From Hungatella effluvii (GTDB lineage Bacteria > Bacillota > Clostridia > Lachnospirales > Lachnospiraceae): DNA of 64,000 bases. The stretch lies in NCBI RefSeq assembly GCF_003201875.1, contig NZ_QJKD01000001.1, positions 496,001 to 560,000 of the forward strand. The letters run 5' to 3'. The translations under genes were made by a program, and so were the position numbers. This document shows, in pieces, positions 58,089-64,000 of this stretch (positions are counted from its first letter, which is position 1; every line of letters begins with the position of its first letter). The notes beneath the pieces are model-generated. The model saw only the letters and a program-made list of their open reading frames with translations. It was not told where the DNA came from and did no database searches.

Positions 58089-59747
58089 CTATTTCCTCTC
58101 CCCCGCCAGCCTCTTCATCTCCCTGGCGTTCTCTCTCACTGCTTCGGTAATCTTCGCGCCTCCCAGCAGCCTTGCCAGCTCATCCACCATCTCGTCCTCC
58201 GCCAGCGGCCGGATCGTAGTGGTGGTCCGCCCATCCGAGGCCGTCTTCGCGATCTCGTAATGCGCATCGGCCATAGCCGCAATCTGCGGTAAGTGGGTAA
58301 TGCAGATAACCTGATGGTTCTTTGCGATGTAAGAAAGCTTCTCCGATACCATCTGCGCCGTTCTGCCGCTGATTCCGGTGTCGATCTCATCAAAAATCAG
58401 AGTGGGAATATCGTCGGTATCCGCGAGCACGGTCTTGATAGCCAGCATGATTCTCGACAGCTCGCCGCCGGAGGCCACCATGCCCAGGGGCTTTACGCTC
58501 TCTCCCGGGTTCGTGGAGATCATGAACTCCGCTTCGTCAAATCCGCCGGCGGTAAAGTGGCTTAAACGGCTGAATTCCATGGAAAACTCCACATCGATGA
58601 AATTCAAGTCCGTGAGCCCGGCTTTGATCTTCGCCGTCAGCTCCTTCGCCGCAGCCTTTCTCATCTCGGACAGCTGCCCGCAGAGCACCTCCAGCCTGCT
58701 CTCCGTCTCTTCCAGCTCCTGCTCCGTCCTTTGCTTTAAGGCATCGTAATCTTCCAGCTCTTCCAGACGCTTCCTCTTATTCTCTAAATTCTCCTGAATC
58801 TGCTCCGCCGTCTTCCCGTACTTGGCCTCCAGATTGTGGATCACATCCAGCCGCTCCTCCAGCTCCCGGTACTCCTCCTCGTCGAAGGACATGTCCTCCA
58901 TATACGATGAAATCTCGTGGCTGATATCGCTCAAAATCGCGTCGGCATCAAACAGCTGATCCCGGATGGCCCCCAGCTTCTCATCGAAGGAGGCCACATG
59001 CTCCACCTCTTTTAAGGCGTAATCCAGCGTATCGGTGTTCACCGCCGCGTAAGCGGCCGACAGGCTCTCCGCGATCCTTCTGGCGTTGGCAAACAGGCGG
59101 TAGCGGGCCGTCAGCTCCTCTTCCTCCCCGTCTTTTACGTTCGCCCCCTCGATCTCATCAATCTCAAACCGCAGAAAATCCATCTCCCGCAGGCGGGATT
59201 CCTCATCCATGTGAAACGAAGCCACCCGATCCTTAAGCCCGGTATAGGTCCGGTACAGGCCGGCAATATTCTGTTTTAGGTCATGTGATTTTCGCTCGTG
59301 GTATTTATCCAGAATTTCCAGATGCTTGTGCTTGTACAGCAGAGACTGATGTTCATGCTGACCATGAATATCGATTAGAAGACCGGTAATCGTCTTAAGC
59401 TTTCCGACAGTTACCGTTTCATCGTTGATCTTGCAGAGGCTGCGCGCGGGCATGATTTTCCGGGAAATGATCACGGTTCCGCCCTCATCCGGGCAGACGT
59501 CCATCTCCTTCAATACGCGCACCTTGTCCGGCTCCGTTACGGTAAATAAGAGTTCCACATAGGCATACTCCGTGCCCCTGCGGATCATGTCCTTCGGCAC
59601 CTTACCGCCCAGCGCCATGGTGACTGAGCCGATGATAATCGACTTTCCAGCCCCCGTCTCACCCGTTAAAATGTTAAGCCCCTCCCCGAATTCGATATCC
59701 GCCTTTTCGATCAGGGCCAGGTTCTTCACATGTAATTCTGAAAGCAT
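58089..59747 (-). CDS. recN: DNA repair protein RecN
   Basis: The 552-residue SMC-like protein has Walker A in LTGETGAGKSIIIGSV, a coiled-coil middle, signature GMVASGGELSRIMLAIK and Walker B in TLIFDEIDTGISGRTA. It acts early in double-strand break repair. Length is normal. It starts 12 bp after argR, as in most Firmicutes. The next gene in that arrangement, spoIVB, has been moved 17.5 kb away by island B. Start follows AAAGGAGG. Confidence 0.96.
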   Translation of the reverse strand: MLSELHVKNLALIEKADIEFGEGLNILTGETGAGKSIIIGSVTMALGGKVPKDMIRRGTEYAYVELLFTVTEPDKVRVLKEMDVCPDEGGTVIISRKIMPARSLCKINDETVTVGKLKTITGLLIDIHGQHEHQSLLYKHKHLEILDKYHERKSHDLKQNIAGLYRTYTGLKDRVASFHMDEESRLREMDFLRFEIDEIEGANVKDGEEEELTARYRLFANARRIAESLSAAYAAVNTDTLDYALKEVEHVASFDEKLGAIRDQLFDADAILSDISHEISSYMEDMSFDEEEYRELEERLDVIHNLEAKYGKTAEQIQENLENKRKRLEELEDYDALKQRTEQELEETESRLEVLCGQLSEMRKAAAKELTAKIKAGLTDLNFIDVEFSMEFSRLSHFTAGGFDEAEFMISTNPGESVKPLGMVASGGELSRIMLAIKTVLADTDDIPTLIFDEIDTGISGRTAQMVSEKLSYIAKNHQVICITHLPQIAAMADAHYEIAKTASDGRTTTTIRPLAEDEMVDELARLLGGAKITEAVRENAREMKRLAGERK

Positions 59748-59759
59748 GGCACGCCTCCT

Positions 59760-60209
59760 TTATCCTGCGATGAGTTTTTTCAGTTTGTCCATCACCAGAA
59801 TGGTATCGTCCGCGCTGCGCACTGCGCACATGATCGTATCATCCCCGGCAATACAGCCTACGATTTCATTAAAATGAAGAGCGTCCAGGGCAGCCGCCAC
59901 GGCCATGGCCATGCCCGAAACAGTCTTGATGACGAGAATGTTCTGCGCCATGTCCATGGACATGTACCCGTCACGCAGAATTCTGATGTACTTGTCAGAA
60001 AAGGAGCTCTGGTTCTGAAGCACCACGTACCGCTGTTTTCCGGACTCCGACTGAACTTTTGTCAGCTTCAGCTCCCTGATATCTCTCGATACCGTCGCCT
60101 GAGTCACGGCAAATCCGGCCTGGTTTAAGTATTCCGCCAGTTCCTCCTGGGTCTCAATCTCATATTTTCCGATGAGTTCCACAATTTTGCTGTGTCTTTC
60201 CAGTTTCAT
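59760..60209 (-). CDS. argR: arginine repressor ArgR
   Basis: The 149-residue protein has an N-terminal winged helix (YEIETQEELAEYLNQAGFAVTQATVSRDIRELKLTKV, with the SRDI core) and a C-terminal arginine-binding hexamer domain with GCIAGDDTIMCAVRS. It represses arginine synthesis genes when arginine is present. It lies between nadK and recN, the usual place. Start follows GGAGGG. Confidence 0.96.
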   Translation of the reverse strand: MKLERHSKIVELIGKYEIETQEELAEYLNQAGFAVTQATVSRDIRELKLTKVQSESGKQRYVVLQNQSSFSDKYIRILRDGYMSMDMAQNILVIKTVSGMAMAVAAALDALHFNEIVGCIAGDDTIMCAVRSADDTILVMDKLKKLIAG

Positions 60210-60220
60210 AATGTGCCCTC

Positions 60221-61075
60221 CTATATGCCAGCCATTTTATTGCGCAGGTTGTCAAGAAATGATACATCTTTTAATTTTATAAGAACGGTCTTCGTCTCCG
60301 ACCGGTGTATCTCGATGTAATCCCCGGAATGCAGCTCCGCGGCCGTGTCCCCATCGTAGACGGCAGCCTGGCTCGTTCCCGGGTCGCCAAGTATTTCAAT
60401 CCGTATCCGCGCGTCAGCGGACATGACGATACTCCTGGCATTTAATGCGTGGGAACAGATGGGCGTTAATACCATCAGAGTGGAATCCGGAACTATGATC
60501 GGTCCCCCGGCCGACAGATTGTACGCGGTAGATCCTGTGGGGGTGGCTGCGATCAGCCCATCCGCCCGGTATTCATTTAAGAATTCATGGTTGACATAAA
60601 CCCGAAAATGAAGCATTTTCAGCCGTTCATTTCTCGTGATAACGATCTCGTTCAGCGCGATGTCCTCATACAGACGGCCTGTACTGCTGTAGGCCCGCCC
60701 GTTTAGCATCATTCGTTCTTCCAGATGATACTCGTCTGCCAGAAGGGCATCCAGAGCCGTATCGATCTCCTCCGTCCTGGAAATCTGCGTTAAGTAACCC
60801 AGGGTTCCGCGGTTGATTCCCAGCATGGGAATATTTCTGCCCGCTAAGTCCCTGGCCGCCTGAATCAGGGTTCCGTCTCCGCCGAGCGTGATGATGCATT
60901 CCGTCTCCGGCGGCACCATGGAAGCGTCCGTATAATGGTAATCCCCGCCCCGTCTGCCGTCCCCCTTCCCGATCAGACAGGAAGCGCCATGACTGGTCAG
61001 ATAATCGCGGATCACCTGCGCCGTCTCCTTCGCCCCCTGTTTCTCGGGATTCATGATGATAAAGAACTCTTTCAT
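60221..61075 (-). CDS. nadK: NAD kinase
   Basis: The 284-residue protein has the ATP/NAD kinase motif ECIITLGGDGTLIQAARDL (GGDG) and the conserved DGLIAATPTGSTAYNLSAGGPII. It makes NADP from NAD in the cytoplasm. It lies 9 bp after tlyA and 11 bp before argR. Start follows AAGGAGAGG. Its length is close to other Firmicute NadK proteins. Confidence 0.95.
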   Translation of the reverse strand: MKEFFIIMNPEKQGAKETAQVIRDYLTSHGASCLIGKGDGRRGGDYHYTDASMVPPETECIITLGGDGTLIQAARDLAGRNIPMLGINRGTLGYLTQISRTEEIDTALDALLADEYHLEERMMLNGRAYSSTGRLYEDIALNEIVITRNERLKMLHFRVYVNHEFLNEYRADGLIAATPTGSTAYNLSAGGPIIVPDSTLMVLTPICSHALNARSIVMSADARIRIEILGDPGTSQAAVYDGDTAAELHSGDYIEIHRSETKTVLIKLKDVSFLDNLRNKMAGI

Positions 61076-61084
61076 AACCTCTCC

Positions 61085-61900
61085 TTATTTTCCCTCGCTC
61101 AGTTCCTGATGCGCGGCTTCCACAATTTCCTTCGGCGCCACAGGCACGTCGGGAAAATGCTCTCCTTCCGGATGGTTCTTCAAATAAAGGAGATATTCAA
61201 TATTGCCCTCCGGCCCCTTGATCGGAGAGTATTCTAAATGAAGCACCTCAAAGCCAATGGAAACCGCGTAGGCGATCACCATCTCAATCACTTCCAGATG
61301 CACGCTCTTCTCACGTACCACCCCTTTTTTCCCAACCTTCTCACGGCCTGCTTCAAACTGCGGCTTAATGAGGCAGACGATCTCGCCGTCTTCCTTCAAA
61401 AGCTTCTTCACAGGCTCCAGCACCTTCGTCAGGGAGATGAAGGACACGTCGATGGATGCGAAATCGATCTTTTCCGGGATCTCGTCCGGCGTCACATAGC
61501 GGATATTTGTCTTTTCCATGCAGACTACCCGCTCGTCGTTCCGAAGCTTCCAGGCCAGCTGGCCGTGTCCGACGTCCACGGCATAGACCCTTACAGCCCC
61601 GTTCTGAAGCATGCAGTCGGTAAAGCCGCCGGTGGAAGAGCCTACATCCATACAGGTCTTTCCCTCCAGCATGACGCCGAAATGACTCATGGCCTTTTCC
61701 AGCTTAAGTCCGCCACGGCTCACATACTTTAACGTATGACCCCGCACTTCAATATTCGCGGACTCATCGAAGGTGGTTCCGGCCTTATCTTCCTTCTGAC
61801 CTTCCACATAGACGATTCCGGACATGATCACAGCCTTCGCCTTCTCCCTGGATTCCGCTAAATTCCGTTTCACTAAAAGCACATCTAATCGTTCTTTCAT
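61085..61900 (-). CDS. tlyA: TlyA family RNA methyltransferase
   Basis: The 271-residue protein has an N-terminal S4 RNA-binding domain (RLDVLLVKRNLAESREKAKAVIMSGIVYV) and a FtsJ-like methyltransferase domain with KTCMDVGSSTGGFTDCMLQNGA and FASIDVSFISLTKVL. It methylates rRNA 2'-hydroxyls in characterised relatives. The ATG overlaps the dxs stop by four bases, and a GAGGAAAAGAAGG stretch is upstream. The longer frame inside dxs is not used. Confidence 0.93.
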   Translation of the reverse strand: MKERLDVLLVKRNLAESREKAKAVIMSGIVYVEGQKEDKAGTTFDESANIEVRGHTLKYVSRGGLKLEKAMSHFGVMLEGKTCMDVGSSTGGFTDCMLQNGAVRVYAVDVGHGQLAWKLRNDERVVCMEKTNIRYVTPDEIPEKIDFASIDVSFISLTKVLEPVKKLLKEDGEIVCLIKPQFEAGREKVGKKGVVREKSVHLEVIEMVIAYAVSIGFEVLHLEYSPIKGPEGNIEYLLYLKNHPEGEHFPDVPVAPKEIVEAAHQELSEGK

Positions 61901-63813
61901 GCCTTCTTTTCCTCTGTATTGATAGTCTTCCATTCCATATTCTGACGCTCGGTATCGAGATATTCCTTCTTCATCCTCCAGATCACGGAGTCACTGTCGA
62001 TTCCCAGACCTTTTCTCAGAAGCGATACATTGCCGTGCTCCACATAGCCGTCCGGAATGGCGATATTCATCACCTTCACGTGCGGATAGTGCTCGTGGAT
62101 ATACCGGGTGACCATGAGGCCGTAGCCGCCCTGAAGGACATTCTCCTCCATGGTGACGATCAGCCAGTGGTTTTTCGCAAGGCGGTCCACCAGCTCCTCG
62201 TCAAACGGCTTGACAAACCGGCCGTTGGCCAGCGTACAGCTCCAGCCCTCTGACTTTAGCTTCTCCCGGACGTGCTCTCCCGTACTCACCATACTGCCCA
62301 CGGCCAGAAGGGCAATGTCCTTTTCCTCGTACAGCATCTCGCCTCTGCCGTATTCGACAGGCGCGTTAAATTCCTTCAAGCCTCTGTAGGCCTCTCCCCT
62401 CGGATAGCGAATGGCAAACGGCCCACCGAAGGACACGGCAAATTCCAGTCCCGCCTTCAGCTCCCATAAATTCTTCGGGGCGAAGATGCTCATGTTCGGG
62501 ATTGCCGATAAGAAGGATAAATCAAAGATTCCCTGATGGGTCTCGCCGTCGCTGCCGACCAGTCCGGCACGGTCCACGGCAAATACCACAGGCAGATTCT
62601 GGATACAGACATCATGCAGAATCTGATCGAAGCCTCTCTGTAAAAAGGATGAGTAGACCGCCACCACCGGCTTCAAACCGCCGGCAGCCATCCCAGCCGC
62701 GGAAGTCACCGCATGCTCCTCCGCGATTCCGACATCGAAGAACCGTTCCGGATAGAGACGGCTGAAACGCTTGAGTCCGGTTCCGTCCGGCATCGCTGCC
62801 GTCACCGCCGTGATCTTTGGGTCCTTTTCCGCCAGCTGACAGATCGTCTTGGAAAATACGTCCGTATAGCTGGGATTCTTTTTCTCTTTTTTCGATTCCC
62901 CTGTGAGCACATCAAATGGTTCCACACCATGGAATCTGGACGGATTCTTTTCCGCAGGCTCATAGCCTTTTCCCTTTTTCGTGATAACATGGACGAGAAC
63001 CGCGTGGTCCAGCTTTTTCGCCTCTTTGAGCGCTCTGGCCAGGGCCTTGACATCATGGCCATCCACCGGTCCCAGATACGTGATTCCCATGTTTTCAAAC
63101 AGCATTCCCGGAATCAGGAGCTGCTTGATGCCGTTTTTCGTACGGCTGATCTTGTCAATCAGTTCATCTCCAATTACCGGGATTCTGGAAAGGATATTTG
63201 TCACATATTTCTTCAGATCCAGGTATCCGTCGCCGGTCCGGATTCCATTTAAATACCTGGACATTCCCCCGACATTTTCGGAAATGGACATGTTGTTGTC
63301 ATTTAAAATAATGATGAAATTCTTCTTCATGCGGGCAGCGTTATTCAGCGCCTCATAGGCCATACCGCCGGTTAATGCACCGTCGCCAATCACAGACACG
63401 ACGAAATGGTCCTGTCCGGAAACATCCCTGGCCTGTGCAAGACCGAGTCCTGCCGAAATAGAAGTAGAACTGTGACCTGTATCAAAGGCGTCGCAGGGGC
63501 TCTCCTTCCGTTTCGGGAAGCCGCTCATCCCGCCGTACTGCCGCAAATCGTCAAACTCACCCTTTCTGCCGCTTAAGATCTTATGAGTGTACGACTGATG
63601 TCCCACATCCCAGATGATCTTATCCTTCGGCAGATCAAACACGAGATAAATAGCCATGGTCAGCTCCACGACTCCCAGATTGGAAGCCAGGTGCCCTCCG
63701 GTCCTGCTGATCTTTCCGATCAGAAAGTCCCGTATCTCCTGTCTCAGTATATCCAGTTCTTTCCCCGTCAGTTTCTTGATATCCTCCGGGCCATTGATTA
63801 ATTCCAGTATCAT
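61897..63813 (-). CDS. dxs: 1-deoxy-D-xylulose-5-phosphate synthase
   Basis: The protein has 638 residues. Thiamine diphosphate motifs are VSVIGDGALTGGMAYEALNNA and the NDNNMSISENVGGMSRYL segment; FFDVGIAEEHAVTSAAGMA carries the catalytic glutamate, and AVDRAGLVGSDGETHQG is the substrate part. It joins pyruvate and glyceraldehyde 3-phosphate, the first step of the MEP isoprenoid pathway, and also feeds thiamine and pyridoxal synthesis. It lies after ispA and is coupled with tlyA. Confidence 0.97.
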   Translation of the reverse strand: MILELINGPEDIKKLTGKELDILRQEIRDFLIGKISRTGGHLASNLGVVELTMAIYLVFDLPKDKIIWDVGHQSYTHKILSGRKGEFDDLRQYGGMSGFPKRKESPCDAFDTGHSSTSISAGLGLAQARDVSGQDHFVVSVIGDGALTGGMAYEALNNAARMKKNFIIILNDNNMSISENVGGMSRYLNGIRTGDGYLDLKKYVTNILSRIPVIGDELIDKISRTKNGIKQLLIPGMLFENMGITYLGPVDGHDVKALARALKEAKKLDHAVLVHVITKKGKGYEPAEKNPSRFHGVEPFDVLTGESKKEKKNPSYTDVFSKTICQLAEKDPKITAVTAAMPDGTGLKRFSRLYPERFFDVGIAEEHAVTSAAGMAAGGLKPVVAVYSSFLQRGFDQILHDVCIQNLPVVFAVDRAGLVGSDGETHQGIFDLSFLSAIPNMSIFAPKNLWELKAGLEFAVSFGGPFAIRYPRGEAYRGLKEFNAPVEYGRGEMLYEEKDIALLAVGSMVSTGEHVREKLKSEGWSCTLANGRFVKPFDEELVDRLAKNHWLIVTMEENVLQGGYGLMVTRYIHEHYPHVKVMNIAIPDGYVEHGNVSLLRKGLGIDSDSVIWRMKKEYLDTERQNMEWKTINTEEKKA

Positions 63814-63830
63814 AATTTAACCAGATCCTT

Positions 63831-64000
63831 TTACTTTTCCCGGCTCACCAGCATGTGAATCAATGCCTCCAGGAATTCGTTTTCCCCTGGCAGTTCATGA
63901 AGGATTCGGACAGCGTCGTCGGAAATCCGGGCCACGTCCTTTTTTGCCTTCTCGAGCCCCTCCAGGGTCACATAAGTGGTTTTATTGTTCTTTTCATCGC
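63831..64000 (-). CDS. ispA: polyprenyl (farnesyl) diphosphate synthase, C-terminal part
   Basis: The frame runs from the right edge to a TAA at 63831-63833 and encodes about 56 residues, ending in LIHMLVSREK. DEKNNKTTYVTLEGLEKAKK is the conserved C-terminal part of IspA-type prenyl synthases (the K-T-Y segment). The aspartate-rich catalytic motifs lie outside the window. It joins IPP and DMAPP units. Its place 17 bp before dxs matches the conserved order. The gene continues to the right. Confidence 0.88.
   Translation of the reverse strand, partial: DEKNNKTTYVTLEGLEKAKKDVARISDDAVRILHELPGENEFLEALIHMLVSREK

Overview
This window is part of the chromosome of an endospore-forming Firmicute, most likely a Lachnospiraceae (Clostridium cluster XIVa) member of about half GC. 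The evidence is the spo0A and spoIVB genes, a HrcA-type CIRCE element before htpG, strong AGGAGG ribosome binding sites, a ferredoxin of the EFR1 type, and the gene order ispA-dxs-tlyA-nadK-argR-recN. No rRNA, tRNA, CRISPR array or complete insertion sequence was seen. Most genes lie on the minus strand.

Bases 1-29,500 are ordinary chromosome. They carry a truncated ferredoxin, a methyltransferase/TIGR04076 pair, a TnpB relic, a cation/proton antiporter divergent from a LysR gene, and a galK-kinase-EamA operon. A radical SAM gene, CapA, flavodoxin-like proteins, DegV, a MarR regulator and htpG follow. The rest of this part holds an M18 aminopeptidase, a PrsA-like lipoprotein, sbcD-sbcC, a Maf/HAD pair, small membrane proteins and glgA. 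Two large palindromic elements sit between genes: 166 bp at 358-523, and 286 bp at 8232-8517 with 69-bp identical arms.

Bases 29,512-64,000 hold what in many Clostridia and Bacilli is one conserved cluster (ispA, dxs, tlyA, nadK, argR, recN, spoIVB, spo0A). Here it is opened at two adjacent joints. Island A (about 30.7-39.2 kb) lies between spo0A and spoIVB. It has a complete mannose-family PTS (IIA, IIB, IIC, IID), an RpiB-like isomerase, a class II aldolase, a split transketolase and an iron alcohol dehydrogenase, with a divergent DeoR regulator. Island B (about 40.7-58.0 kb) lies between spoIVB and recN. It has an ABC sugar importer without its ATPase, a FAD oxidoreductase, an RraA-like protein, two unusual glycosidase-like proteins, a TIM-barrel isomerase, two 2-hydroxyacid dehydrogenases, an AEC carrier, a GH10 enzyme without a signal peptide and a MATE exporter, with a divergent IclR regulator.

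Both islands read as inducible carbohydrate pathways: import, intracellular hydrolysis or isomerisation, C-C cleavage, then reduction of the products. Their substrates cannot be named from sequence. Island B is the best candidate for an undescribed pathway. The sporulation genes appear to have kept their own control: spoIVB has a sigma-G-like promoter overlapping a terminator that would insulate it from island B, and spo0A has a consensus promoter next to a paired Spo0A box.
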